This document shows, piece by piece, positions 1 to 7,978 of a stretch of DNA of 32,522 nt. Under the pieces are notes generated by a model. That model was not told where the DNA came from. It ran no database searches and was given only the letters and a program-made list of their open reading frames with translations. This stretch comes from Chloroflexota bacterium (GTDB taxonomy: Bacteria > Chloroflexota > Dormibacteria > CF-121). The translations under genes and the position numbers were made by a program. Position 1 is the stretch's first letter. Every line of letters starts with the position of its first letter. The stretch lies in the NCBI GenBank assembly GCA_005889345.1, contig VBFR01000187.1:1-32522 (forward strand). The letters are read 5' to 3'.

Positions 1-15
1 CGATGCCGCCGTCAT
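1..15 (-). CDS. Possible 5' end of the next gene in the rpmH-rnpA operon (partial)
   Basis: On the minus strand an ATG overlaps the rnpA stop codon in an ATGA arrangement, giving M-T-A-A-S before the window ends. In many bacteria rnpA is followed by yidD or yidC, so a gene start here would fit. Only five codons are visible and no family can be assigned. Confidence 0.3.
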
Positions 16-344
16 GACCCCCACCCCTTCGCCCACAGCATTTCCATCTCCTGGCGCAAGCGCGTAAATTCCGCGTCGACAGCACGAGCTCGTGCCACGA
101 TTACAACGTCACGGCCGCCTTCTGCCCGCGTCAACAACGGCCTCACCAGTTCGCGCAGGCGCCGCTTGACTCGATTTCGGACCACAGCGTTGCCGAGTTT
201 CCGACTGACAGCCAGGCCGACCCGCGGCCGGCCAAGCTCATTATCGCTTACGAATAGGGCGAGGTACTCGGACGCCGCCCGGCGGCCTGACCGGAGGGTG
301 CGGTCGAAGTCGGCCGACCGGAGTAGTCGAGACCGCCGTTTCAC
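12..344 (-). CDS. rnpA: Ribonuclease P protein component
   Basis: This is the 110-aa protein subunit of RNase P. It binds the catalytic RNA and helps process the 5' leader of precursor tRNAs in the cytoplasm. The family's basic signature is visible as RNRVKRRLRE around residues 56-65, after the usual N-terminal RLLRSADFDRTLRSGRR segment. The length is normal for RnpA. The start is a GTG at 344, so the initial methionine in the ORF track is a GTG read as Met. The gene lies 20 bp downstream of rpmH on the same strand, the classic rpmH-rnpA order next to dnaA. Its stop overlaps a possible next ATG. Identity is secure from motif and position. Confidence 0.95.
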   Translation of the reverse strand: MKRRSRLLRSADFDRTLRSGRRAASEYLALFVSDNELGRPRVGLAVSRKLGNAVVRNRVKRRLRELVRPLLTRAEGGRDVVIVARARAVDAEFTRLRQEMEMLWAKGWGS

Positions 345-364
345 GGGCGGTGGGAGGCCGGCTG

Positions 365-520
365 TTACCGGTAGCGCCGGCTGGACGTCGGCGTTAGGCG
401 GCGACGGCCCTTCAGACGGCGGGCCTTGATGACCTTGACGCCGCCCGGCGTCGACATCCGGGCGCGGAAGCCGTGGACCTTGACCCGCTGGCGCTTCTTC
501 GGTTGGTGGGTGCGTTTCAT
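365..520 (-). CDS. rpmH: 50S ribosomal protein bL34
   Basis: This 51-aa gene is missing from the ORF track because it is short. The minus-strand reading begins [18 protein letters not shown] and continues RARMSTPGG, which is the bL34 signature (family consensus MKRTxQPxxRKRxxxHGFRxRM), followed by the basic ARRxKGRRRL segment. The protein belongs to the large ribosomal subunit. It starts at ATG 520 with a GAGG-type ribosome binding site just upstream and ends at TAA 365-367. The C-terminus carries about seven extra residues (TPTSSRRYR) beyond the usual RKRL ending. It heads the rpmH-rnpA operon and diverges from dnaA across the putative origin. Confidence 0.96.
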   Translation of the reverse strand: MKRTHQPKKRQRVKVHGFRARMSTPGGVKVIKARRLKGRRRLTPTSSRRYR

Positions 521-589
521 GCAGACCTCAACGTTTTTCGGCGCCTAACCATACCATGTGCGGCTCTTCGCTTCGTACGTAGTTTCGGA

Positions 590-618
590 TTGCGCCCGTG
601 AGAACCGTTTGCTATTAT
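590..618 (+). promoter_or_regulatory. Candidate dnaA promoter
   Basis: A TTGCGC hexamer (590-595) and TATTAT (613-618) are separated by 17 bp, matching sigma-70 spacing. The -10 is 5/6 and the -35 only 3/6. A transcript from here would cross the DnaA boxes before reaching dnaA, which would allow autorepression. Confidence 0.35.
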
Positions 619-659
619 TCCGCTGCCCTGGAGAGCTACGGCATTTAATCATCAACAAC

Positions 660-668
660 TTATACACA
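660..668 (+). promoter_or_regulatory. DnaA box TTATACACA
   Basis: This is an exact match to TTWTNCACA. It is immediately preceded, without a gap, by the trinucleotide-like run ATC-ATC-AAC-AAC (648-659), inside the most AT-rich part of the gap. Confidence 0.65.
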
Positions 669-715
669 TGAGGCTGGGGAGACCTCGATAGACTTCTCCA
701 CTGTTGTGGGAAGCT

Positions 716-724
716 TGTGTAAAA
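716..724 (-). promoter_or_regulatory. DnaA box TTTTACACA (minus strand)
   Basis: The plus strand reads TGTGTAAAA, whose complement is an exact TTWTNCACA match. It faces the 660-668 box in the opposite orientation, with two degenerate 7/9 sites between them. Confidence 0.6.
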
Positions 725-842
725 GTTCCGTCCTGCATACGCCGTCCACGGGCCTCGTTTCCGACTCCGCGGCCTGACGCGCAGCACCGGCTCTGCTCTC
801 CACTGATGTCGTTGTGCGCGTTATGTGCTTGTGGAGGAGTCG

Positions 843-2198
843 ATGAACGGACAACAGATCTGGCAGGCGGCGCAAGAGGAACTTCGGTTTCAGCTCAGTA
901 AACCCAGCTACGAGACATGGCTGAAGAATGCCTCACTCGTCGGCCGCGAGAAGAATGCCTTCAAGATCGGCGTCCCGACCAAGCTCGCCAAGGACTGGCT
1001 CGAGGACCGCTACTCGGCGATGATCAAAGAGACGTTGTCGGCGATCGTCTCCGGCGACGTCAGCGTCGCCTTCGAGGTGATCCCGGGGCAGACCGAGGCC
1101 GCCACAGGCCGGTCGGCAGTGGCGGTTGCCGAGGAACCGCCGCCCGAAGCCGAGGAGCCAGTGCTCCACGAGGCATCCCAGTTGAATCCGAAATTCCAGT
1201 TCCAGCATTTCGTGGTCGGCAACAACTCTCGCTTCGCGCACGCCGCCTGCCGGGCCGTGGCGGAAACCCCCGCCAAGGCTTACAACCCGCTCTTCCTCTA
1301 CGGCGGCGTCGGTTTGGGCAAGACCCATCTGATGCACGCCATCGGCCACGCGGTGCTGGAAAAGCACGCCCGCCGGCGGGTCGCCTATGTGACCAGCGAG
1401 AAGTTCATGAACGAGATGATCTCCTCCATCCAGGAAGGACGGATGAACGATTTCCGGACGCGTTACCGGACGGTCGACGTGCTGCTCGTCGACGACATCC
1501 AGTTTCTCGCAGGTAAAGACCGGACCCAGGAAGAGTTCTTCCACACCTTCAATTCCCTCCACGAGCTCAATAAGCAGATCGTGATCTCGTCTGACCGTCC
1601 TCCGAAAGAGATCCCCACCCTGGAAGACCGGCTGCGCTCTCGCTTTCAGTGGGGCCTGATCGCGGATATCCAGGCGGCCGACTTCGAGACGCGCGTCGCC
1701 ATCCTCAAGTCGAAGGTCGGGCCCTACGCGCGGCTGGTGCCGGAGGACGTGCTCTCCTTTATCGCCCACAAGATCCAGAGGAACATCCGCGAGCTCGAAG
1801 GCGCGCTCATTCGGGTGATAGCCCATGCCTCTCTCAACCGCAGCGCCGTCAATGTGGAGATGGCGGCGAAACTGCTGCAGGACGTGATCCCCTCCACCGA
1901 GACTCGGACGCTCTCCATCGACACCATTTCCCGCACGGTCGCGGGCTTCTATCACATCAGCCTCGAGGAAATGAAGGGGAAGCGCCGCGACAAGCACATC
2001 GTCTTCCCGCGGCAGGTGGCGATGTTCTTGATCCGCGAGGAAACTGCATCATCCCTGCCGGCGATCGGCCAGGCATTCGGAGGACGCGACCACACCACCG
2101 TGCTGCACTCCTACGAGAAGATCAATACCGACTCCAAAGAAGACCAGCGCCTCCAGGCCGACCTGCGGAAACTCCGCGAGATTCTTTATTCGCATTGA
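843..2198 (+). CDS. dnaA: Chromosomal replication initiator protein DnaA
   Basis: DnaA is the AAA+ initiator that binds DnaA boxes, melts oriC and recruits the replicative helicase. I choose ATG 843 (451 aa) over the ORF-track GTG at 825. A GGAGGA ribosome binding site lies 4-5 bases before ATG 843, and MNGQQIWQAAQEEL matches the usual N-terminus. Domain I is residues 1-80. A short Pro/Glu-rich linker follows. The AAA+ core has Walker A GGVGLGKTH (about 154-162), Walker B LLVDDI (about 214-219) and the SDRPP sensor region (about 250). Domain IV carries the DNA-binding signature GGRDHTTVLH (about 413-422). Length and all key motifs are normal. The gene is followed by a 212-bp gap and dnaN. Confidence 0.98.
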   Translation: MNGQQIWQAAQEELRFQLSKPSYETWLKNASLVGREKNAFKIGVPTKLAKDWLEDRYSAMIKETLSAIVSGDVSVAFEVIPGQTEAATGRSAVAVAEEPPPEAEEPVLHEASQLNPKFQFQHFVVGNNSRFAHAACRAVAETPAKAYNPLFLYGGVGLGKTHLMHAIGHAVLEKHARRRVAYVTSEKFMNEMISSIQEGRMNDFRTRYRTVDVLLVDDIQFLAGKDRTQEEFFHTFNSLHELNKQIVISSDRPPKEIPTLEDRLRSRFQWGLIADIQAADFETRVAILKSKVGPYARLVPEDVLSFIAHKIQRNIRELEGALIRVIAHASLNRSAVNVEMAAKLLQDVIPSTETRTLSIDTISRTVAGFYHISLEEMKGKRRDKHIVFPRQVAMFLIREETASSLPAIGQAFGGRDHTTVLHSYEKINTDSKEDQRLQADLRKLREILYSH

Positions 2199-2410
2199 GC
2201 CTGTGGAATAGCGCCGCAAGGGACGTGGATCCTGTTGGAATCGGGCTGGACGGGGGATACACGTCTCCGGAACGCACAGTTTTTGAACGCTATAATTGGC
2301 CCGATTTGAACGCGGGGAAGGGGTTTTTCCCTGTTGTACACCGCACTACGACTACGTCTTTTCTTTCAATTACCGCGTCTTATTAGAGGGTCGTGTAGAC
2401 CAGGAGCATC
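2199..2410 (+). promoter_or_regulatory. dnaA-dnaN intergenic region: candidate dnaN promoter and DnaA-box-like sites
   Basis: This 212-bp gap contains a perfect TATAAT at 2292-2297. No good -35 is visible at 16-18 bp. The hexamer sits between two copies of TTTGAACGC (2283-2291 and 2306-2314). TGTGGAATA at 2202-2210 is an 8/9 DnaA box on the minus strand, and TTGTACACC (about 2335-2343) is a 7/9 site on plus. AGGAG at about 2402-2406 is the dnaN ribosome binding site. The region may serve dnaN expression and possibly DnaA titration. Confidence 0.45.
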
Positions 2411-3526
2411 ATGAAGGTCACCGTCACCGCCGGAAATCTCGGACAGGGATTGCAAGTCGTTTCCCGTGCGGTCTCATCGCGAACGACGCTACCGATCCTC
2501 AACAACGTCCTGCTGCAGACCGCCGAGACGGGTCTGCAACTGACCGCTACCAACTTGGAGATCGGGATCCGCCAGGTCATTCCTGCCGAGGTCCAGGAAG
2601 AGGGTGGCATCACTGTCCCAGCGAGGCTGCTTACCGACTTCGTGACCTCGCATCCAGACGAACCGCTGTCGATGGCTCTTGACAAGAAGACGCAGTCGCT
2701 GGCGGTCAAAAGCAATCGGTTCGACGCCACCATCCGTGGGATCGATCCGGCGGACTTCCCACCCGTCCCCTCCGGGGTCGACGGTCGCAAGGTCAAGGTC
2801 GACCAGGCCGAGCTCAAAGACGCGATCGAGCAAACCGTGATCGCCGCCTCCAGCGACGAGGGGCGGCCGGTGCTGACCGGCGTCTATGTCCATCTCAACG
2901 GGGGAAACGCGACCTTCGCCGCCACCGACGGGCACCGGCTAGCGGTCAAAACCCTCGCGGTCCAGGCGGAACCCGGTGAGGGCGAAACGATCGTCATCCC
3001 GGCGCGCGCCCTGAGTGAGCTCAGCCGAATCCTCAAGACTGGCGATGACGGTGTCGAGGTCACCGTCGGCGCGCAGAAGAACCAGGTGTTCTTCAAGACG
3101 CGCGACGTGGAGTTGATGAGCCGGCTGATCGAGGGGACCTATCCCAACTATCAGCAGGTCATTCCCGGGCAGAGCACGACGACCATCACCAGCAAGACGC
3201 AGGACCTGCTCTTCACGACCAAGATGGTTTCGCTCTTTTCCAAAGATGCCGCCAACGTCGTGAAATTCAAGGCTGAGGGCGGCAAACTGACCCTGACGGC
3301 CAACACCAGCGAGGTCGGGCAGAACGTGGCCGGCGTGGAAGCCAAGATCGAAGGTCAGGACCTCCAGGTCGCGTTCAACTCCAAGTATCTTCTCGATGTG
3401 CTTGCCATCATCGGCAGTGACGAGGTGACCCTGGGCTTCACCGGCCCGCTGAACCCCGGCCTCATCAAACCGGTTGGGAAAGACAACTACCTCTACATCA
3501 TCATGCCGGTCAGAGTGGCGATGTAG
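2411..3526 (+). CDS. dnaN: DNA polymerase III sliding clamp (beta subunit)
   Basis: This is the 371-aa beta clamp, a ring-forming dimer that holds DNA polymerase III and many repair proteins on DNA. The N-terminus MKVTVTAGNLGQGLQVV, the SRTTLPILNNVLLQ segment and the C-terminal YLYIIMPVRVAM ending are typical. The length matches the three-domain clamp fold of about 365-380 aa. ATG 2411 has an AGGAG site six bases upstream. The gene sits in the conserved dnaA-dnaN-recF order, and recF follows only 16 bp beyond the dnaN stop, so the two are probably co-transcribed. Confidence 0.98.
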   Translation: MKVTVTAGNLGQGLQVVSRAVSSRTTLPILNNVLLQTAETGLQLTATNLEIGIRQVIPAEVQEEGGITVPARLLTDFVTSHPDEPLSMALDKKTQSLAVKSNRFDATIRGIDPADFPPVPSGVDGRKVKVDQAELKDAIEQTVIAASSDEGRPVLTGVYVHLNGGNATFAATDGHRLAVKTLAVQAEPGEGETIVIPARALSELSRILKTGDDGVEVTVGAQKNQVFFKTRDVELMSRLIEGTYPNYQQVIPGQSTTTITSKTQDLLFTTKMVSLFSKDAANVVKFKAEGGKLTLTANTSEVGQNVAGVEAKIEGQDLQVAFNSKYLLDVLAIIGSDEVTLGFTGPLNPGLIKPVGKDNYLYIIMPVRVAM

Positions 3527-3542
3527 TCAGCGCGCAGACCGC

Positions 3543-4673
3543 GTGTTCCTGGCCAACGTCTCACTGTTCGACTTTCGAAATTACACAGAGCTGGACCTGG
3601 CGCTCGAGCGCTCCGCCACGGTGTTCTTTGGGGGTAATGCGCAGGGGAAGACCAACCTGCTCGAGGCCGTGGCGCTCGCGGCCCTCACGCGCTCGCCCCG
3701 CACGCAGCAAGCCGCCGAGCTGGTGCGATTCGGTCAGCCGGCCGCCCGCGTCACCTGTGGGGTGCAGACCGACACTGGCCTCAAGGAGCTGGAGGTGCGC
3801 ATCAACCTCAGTCCCGGCGCCGCCGGGTCGCGGGCATCGCGGAAGTTCACCGTCAACGGCATCGCACGCCGGTCGAGTGACATGATCGGGTCGCTTCGGG
3901 TCGTGCTCTTCTGGCCGGACGACCTGCAGCTGGTCAAGGGGCCGGGCGAGGGCCGGCGACGATTTCTCAACACACTGCTCTCGCAGATCGATCATGACCA
4001 CGCCCGGGAGCTGAATCGATACTCGCACCTGCTGGAGCAGCGCAACGCTCTGCTGCGGGCGATTCGGGAAGGCCGTCAGCCGGTCGATGGGCTCGACGTC
4101 TGGACGGCCGCCGTTGCCGAGTCGGGAGCGGTCATCATGGTGGAACGGCAGCGCCGCCTGCTCGAGCTGCAACCGATCGCGGCCGCCTTCCACCGAGAGC
4201 TCAGCGACGATCGCGAGCGCCTCGAGCTCCGCTACCGTCCCGCCGGCGCCCGGATCGGTGAGGCGCCCTGGGAGCTCGTCGTTGAACAGCTCAAGGCCGC
4301 CATGCGCGAGGCGCGTGACGAGGAGATCGGGCGCGGACAGACAGCTGTCGGACCTCAGCGCGACGATATCGAGGTGTGGCTCGACGATCACGAAGCGAGG
4401 CTCTATGCCAGCCAGGGACAGCAACGCAGCGCCGTGCTGAGCCTCAAGCTGGCGGAGTTGCACTACCTTGCCGAGGTGACCGGCGAGCAACCGGTGCTGC
4501 TGCTCGATGACGTGATGTCCGAACTCGACCCGGCGCGTCGCGAGCGCCTGCTGGCCGCGCTCGAGCCAGGTCCCCAGGCGCTGATCACCGCGGCCGACCT
4601 CAACGACCTGCCGAAGAGCATCCTGGAGCGGGCCGCCGTCTTCCGCGTCGAGCAAGGCGGGATCCATGCGTAG
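3543..4673 (+). CDS. recF: DNA replication and repair protein RecF
   Basis: RecF is an SMC-like ABC ATPase that helps load RecA onto gapped single-stranded DNA. The ORF track begins at 3474 inside dnaN, but family resemblance begins at VFLANVSLFDFRNY. I therefore place the start at GTG 3543, giving 376 aa, the usual length. Motifs seen are Walker A GGNAQGKTNLLEA near residues 30-42, the signature region ASQGQQRSAVLSLKLAE near residue 285, and Walker B LLLDDVMSELD near residue 320. No strong Shine-Dalgarno is visible, so translation may be coupled to dnaN. The 3' end overlaps the next gene by 8 bases. Confidence 0.95.
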   Translation: MFLANVSLFDFRNYTELDLALERSATVFFGGNAQGKTNLLEAVALAALTRSPRTQQAAELVRFGQPAARVTCGVQTDTGLKELEVRINLSPGAAGSRASRKFTVNGIARRSSDMIGSLRVVLFWPDDLQLVKGPGEGRRRFLNTLLSQIDHDHARELNRYSHLLEQRNALLRAIREGRQPVDGLDVWTAAVAESGAVIMVERQRRLLELQPIAAAFHRELSDDRERLELRYRPAGARIGEAPWELVVEQLKAAMREARDEEIGRGQTAVGPQRDDIEVWLDDHEARLYASQGQQRSAVLSLKLAELHYLAEVTGEQPVLLLDDVMSELDPARRERLLAALEPGPQALITAADLNDLPKSILERAAVFRVEQGGIHA

Positions 4674-4953
4674 CGTCGGGGCCGCGCTCCCCAAAGCGCT
4701 GACGTCGCTCGGCATCGCACGCCGGACGCGCGAGGCGCAGGCACTCTGGCTGTGGCCGCAGGTGGTCGGTGAGCCCGTCGCCCGCGAGACCCGCGCGCTC
4801 AAGCTCACTGGCGGCACGCTGCTGGTGACGGCCAGCAGTCCAGCACTCGCGCACCAACTGCATCTCGAGCGGGGCATGCTGATCGCACGGCTCAACGAGC
4901 GGATCGGTGTGCCCGCCGTGCGGGAGATCCGATTTCGGCAGTCGTCCGCATGA
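4666..4953 (+). CDS. DciA-like / DUF721 protein
   Basis: This 95-aa protein resembles the DUF721 family, whose better-known members (DciA) help load the replicative helicase in bacteria lacking DnaC or DnaI. The visible family pattern is an N-terminal helix, ALWLWPQVVGEPVARETRALKL, then a beta segment GGTLLVTASSPALAHQL and a C-terminal part ending in a beta strand (VREIRFRQ). The start ATG 4666 overlaps the end of recF by 8 bases. The stop overlaps the next gene in an ATGA arrangement, so translational coupling on both sides is likely. A DUF721 gene next to recF is familiar from Actinobacteria. The helicase-loading role is inferred from the family. Confidence 0.8.
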   Translation: MRSVGAALPKALTSLGIARRTREAQALWLWPQVVGEPVARETRALKLTGGTLLVTASSPALAHQLHLERGMLIARLNERIGVPAVREIRFRQSSA

Positions 4954-7742
4954 TGGCGACCGCCGCCGCCCTCACGCAGGCGCAGCGAGCCGCGGTCGAC
5001 CACGCCGGAGGACCGTTGCTGATCGTGGCCGGCGCAGGCACGGGAAAGACCCGGGTCCTGGTCGAGCGCTACCGGCGCCTTCGGCAGGAGGGCGTGCCGG
5101 CGGAACAGATCCTGCTCCTGACCTTCACGGAAAAGGCGGCGCGCGAAGTGCTCGACCGGGTCGAGCAGGAGGACTACCTGCCCGCCGGCGAGCGATTCGT
5201 CCTCACCTATCACGCCTTCGCCCAGCGCTTTCTCCAGGAGGAGGGCTGGCTGTGCGGAATCCCCAAAGGGTTTCGCATCGTCTCCGAGGTACGAAAGTGG
5301 GAACTCATGCGCGATGTCCTGCTGGAGCGAAGGCCGCCCCACCTCTTCCATGCCCAGCGGCCCTACGAGCGCATCGGCGAGTTGCTCAAATTGGTCGAAC
5401 GAGCCAAGCAGGAGTTGGTCTCTCCGGCGGAATTCCGGGTGTGGGCCGAGGCCAGCGAGGCACTCGATGATCCGGTGCTGGCCGCCCAACGGCAAGCCGC
5501 GCTCATCTACGGCGAATACCAGCAACGGTTGCTCGCCGAGGAACGCCTCGACTTCGACGACACCATTTATTTCAGCGTGCAACTTCTGACGCAGGAACCG
5601 TCGGTCGCGGCTCGCCAGTCCCGGCGCTTTAGCCACCTGATGGTCGATGAGTTCCAGGACACGAACTTCGCCCAGAGCCGCCTCCTCGAGTTGCTCGCCG
5701 GAACGGAGCGCAACCTGTGCGTGGTGGGTGATGACGACCAGAGCATCTACAAGTTTCGCGGCGCGTCGGTCGCCAACCTACGGCGGTTCCGCGCCGTGTT
5801 TCCTGATGCCGCCGTCACCCGCCTTGAGGAAAACTACCGCAGCCGTGGCCCCATCCTTCGTGCCGCCGGCCGCTTGATCAGCGAAGACCCGGACCGCCTG
5901 GAAAAGCGGCTCATCGCGACCCGCGGCGAGGGCCGCCCGGTCAGCGTGCTGACGGCGACCAACGTCACCGAGGAAGCCGACGCGGTCGCCGCCCTGGTCA
6001 AGACCGCGATCGACGAAGGGCGGCACCATCCAAACGCGATCGCGATCCTGCTGCGCGCCAACGCGCACCTGCACAACTTCGCCCGGGCGTTGCAGCGCCA
6101 GGGCGTCGCCTACCAGGTCAGCGGCGCCCGCGGTTTCTATCAGCAACCCGAGATCAAGGATTGCCTTGCCTACCTGCGCGCGGTCGATAGCCCGGACGAC
6201 ACCGTCTGCCTGATGCGCTTGTTGAGCCTGCCGCGCTACGCCGCGGACTCCGTGCAGGCCGGCCGGTGGGCGCGCCAGGCCCGGGACGACGGGCGGCGAT
6301 TCTTTGACCTTCTCCAGGAGTCGAACGACGATGGGGCGCGCCGTCTCACCGAGGACCTGCGGCGCTTCAACGGCCTGGCGCTGCGTCTCGGCGTCGATGA
6401 CCTCTTCTACGAGGTGATGGAGCAAACGCATTACCTCGACCTGGAGCGATTCCTCGGCCCGATCGAGCGGCTGCAGGTCAGCGCCAACGTCCAGAAACTC
6501 GCCGAGCTGATCGCGGCCTACTGCGACGAGCACCCCGATCACCACCTCGCCGCCTACCTCAAGCATCTCGACGCGACCGAGGCGGCACAGGCGGACGAGG
6601 AGATCGCGCCGTTGGATGAGACGGTCAACGCCGTCCACCTGATGACGGTCCACCAGGCGAAGGGGCTGGAGTTCGGCCTCGTGATCATCCCGCACCTCGT
6701 CGAGGGCCGCTTCCCGGCAAGCCGGCGCGGCGAGGGACTGACGCTCCCGAACGAGCTCCTGAAGGAGGAGTTGCCCGCCGCCGAGCTGCACCTCGCGGAA
6801 GAGCGCCGCCTGGCGTACGTCGCGTTGACGCGCGCGCGCGAGGAGATCGTCTGCACGCTGGCCTCTCGCTACGAGGGCATCCGGGACTGGCGGCCGTCGC
6901 GGTTTCTGACTCCCATTCGCGGCGAGGGAGCGCGCGAGCTGGCCGCCTCGCAGCTGCTCGCCGCCTCTGGTGGCGTGGTGGAGGTCGCCCGCCAGGTGGA
7001 GCTGCCGCTCAACGACGCACCACCGATCGCTGCCCTCTCCTACACGCAGGTGGACACCTACCTGCGTTGCCCGCAGATGTACCAGTACCGCTTCGTCTTC
7101 CGCTTGCCGACGCGGCCCAAGCCGCAGATGCAGTTCGGCCGCATCCTTCACGACGCGCTCAAGGACGCGCTGGGCAGCATCGACCGCGAGACGCCGCTCA
7201 CCTGGGCGATGGTCGACTCGGCTTACGTGTCGGCGTGGGCCAAGGAACGGTTCTGCGCGCCGGAGCAGGCGCCCTCCCTGCAGGACCTGGGCCGCACCTA
7301 CCTGCGGCGGGCCTTCGACGCCGGCGACCTGAGCAAGCCGCTGCTGCTGGAGCAGCCCTTTAGTCTTCGCGTGGACGGGCTCCGATTGACCGGCCGGATC
7401 GACCGAGTCGACCGTCATCCCGACGGCAGCTACGAGGTCATCGATTACAAGACCGGCTCGGCGAAGCGGGCCGCGGAGCTACAGCGGGACCTGCAGCTCG
7501 GCGTCTACGCGCTCGCCGCCCGCGAGGTCTTCCGCTTCGATCCGCTCAGCCTCTCCTACTACTACCTCGAGACCAGCGAGCGGGTTACCGTCGACAAGCC
7601 GCAGGAACGCCTCGAAGAAGACCGGCAGACGATTGTCAAGGTCGCGGAGGGGATCCGCGCCGAGCTGTTTACCGCCAAACCAGACCGGATGAAATGCTCC
7701 GGCTGCGACTTCCGCCAGCTCTGTCCCAGCGCGGCCGTATAG
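4950..7742 (+). CDS. UvrD/PcrA-type helicase fused to a RecB/AddB-type PD-(D/E)XK nuclease
   Basis: This 930-aa protein joins an SF1A 3'-5' DNA helicase to a C-terminal nuclease, as in AdnAB or AddAB double-strand-break end-processing enzymes. Helicase motifs in order are GAGTGKT (about 28-34), VDEFQDTN (about 231-238), GDDDQSIYKFRGA (about 259-271), MTVHQAKGLEF (about 563-573) and VALTRAREE (about 623). The nuclease part begins near YTQVDTYLRCPQMYQ (about 697). It has GRILHDAL, GRIDRVD and the catalytic-type EVIDYKTG (about 828). It ends with CSGCDFRQLC, which with the cysteine in LRCPQ gives the four-cysteine pattern of an AddB-type Fe-S cluster. It overlaps the DciA-like gene by 4 bases. 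Whether it works alone or with a partner elsewhere is not visible. Confidence 0.92.
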   Translation: MMATAAALTQAQRAAVDHAGGPLLIVAGAGTGKTRVLVERYRRLRQEGVPAEQILLLTFTEKAAREVLDRVEQEDYLPAGERFVLTYHAFAQRFLQEEGWLCGIPKGFRIVSEVRKWELMRDVLLERRPPHLFHAQRPYERIGELLKLVERAKQELVSPAEFRVWAEASEALDDPVLAAQRQAALIYGEYQQRLLAEERLDFDDTIYFSVQLLTQEPSVAARQSRRFSHLMVDEFQDTNFAQSRLLELLAGTERNLCVVGDDDQSIYKFRGASVANLRRFRAVFPDAAVTRLEENYRSRGPILRAAGRLISEDPDRLEKRLIATRGEGRPVSVLTATNVTEEADAVAALVKTAIDEGRHHPNAIAILLRANAHLHNFARALQRQGVAYQVSGARGFYQQPEIKDCLAYLRAVDSPDDTVCLMRLLSLPRYAADSVQAGRWARQARDDGRRFFDLLQESNDDGARRLTEDLRRFNGLALRLGVDDLFYEVMEQTHYLDLERFLGPIERLQVSANVQKLAELIAAYCDEHPDHHLAAYLKHLDATEAAQADEEIAPLDETVNAVHLMTVHQAKGLEFGLVIIPHLVEGRFPASRRGEGLTLPNELLKEELPAAELHLAEERRLAYVALTRAREEIVCTLASRYEGIRDWRPSRFLTPIRGEGARELAASQLLAASGGVVEVARQVELPLNDAPPIAALSYTQVDTYLRCPQMYQYRFVFRLPTRPKPQMQFGRILHDALKDALGSIDRETPLTWAMVDSAYVSAWAKERFCAPEQAPSLQDLGRTYLRRAFDAGDLSKPLLLEQPFSLRVDGLRLTGRIDRVDRHPDGSYEVIDYKTGSAKRAAELQRDLQLGVYALAAREVFRFDPLSLSYYYLETSERVTVDKPQERLEEDRQTIVKVAEGIRAELFTAKPDRMKCSGCDFRQLCPSAAV

Positions 7743-7753
7743 CGTAAGACCCC

Positions 7754-7978
7754 CTACCCATCCTGGCCGTCGGTGGCGCTCGGCGGTGGCCACGATTCGT
7801 CGGTCTCGATGACCTGGCCATCGGGCAGAATGAATCGGACTCCCTCGTTGAGCGAGATGATGGTTTCGCGCTCGATGGCCTTTTTGATCGCGGCCATGAC
7901 GAGGTCGCTCCCGGTCAGCCCAAGACGTCGAGCCTCGTCGATCATCTCCTGCGTGACGCGGATCTCTTTCTTATCCAC
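7754..7978 (-). CDS. Small conserved-looking hypothetical protein (74 aa)
   Basis: I do not recognise a family. The protein starts MDKKEIRVTQEMIDEARRLG, with a predicted helical first half, and ends with a short strand-like part (GVRFILPDGQVIETDE) and an acidic, proline-containing tail. It starts at a GTG (7978) overlapping the stop of the upstream glycosyltransferase by 8 bases, which suggests translational coupling and a real gene. The N-terminal strand followed by two helices loosely recalls ribbon-helix-helix or antitoxin-like proteins, but no signature is clear. It converges with the helicase-nuclease gene, 11 bp away. Confidence 0.6.
   Translation of the reverse strand: MDKKEIRVTQEMIDEARRLGLTGSDLVMAAIKKAIERETIISLNEGVRFILPDGQVIETDESWPPPSATDGQDG

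Larger units (their letters stand above)
521..842. other. Probable replication origin (oriC) between rpmH and dnaA
   Basis: This is a 322-bp noncoding gap between the divergent rpmH and dnaA genes, a common bacterial oriC position. Two 9-mers fit the TTWTNCACA DnaA-box consensus exactly: TTATACACA on plus (660-668) and TTTTACACA on minus (716-724). Weaker 7/9 matches occur at 694-702, 705-713 and 832-840. An AT-rich tract (about 640-668) sits directly left of the first box and could be the unwinding element. ORF-track entries across this stretch show no family resemblance. The function is inferred from position and motifs; box number is modest, so the dnaA-dnaN gap may also contribute. Confidence 0.7.

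Noticed and set aside
933-1997. 354-aa minus-strand ORF inside dnaA
   Set aside because: It is a shadow of dnaA with no family resemblance.
3561-5636. 691-aa minus-strand ORF across recF, the DciA-like gene and the helicase gene
   Set aside because: It is a shadow frame of three well-supported plus-strand genes and has no recognisable motif.
5778-7418. 546-aa minus-strand ORF inside the helicase-nuclease gene
   Set aside because: It is antisense to a gene with all helicase and nuclease motifs, has composition typical of a high-GC shadow frame and no domain of its own.
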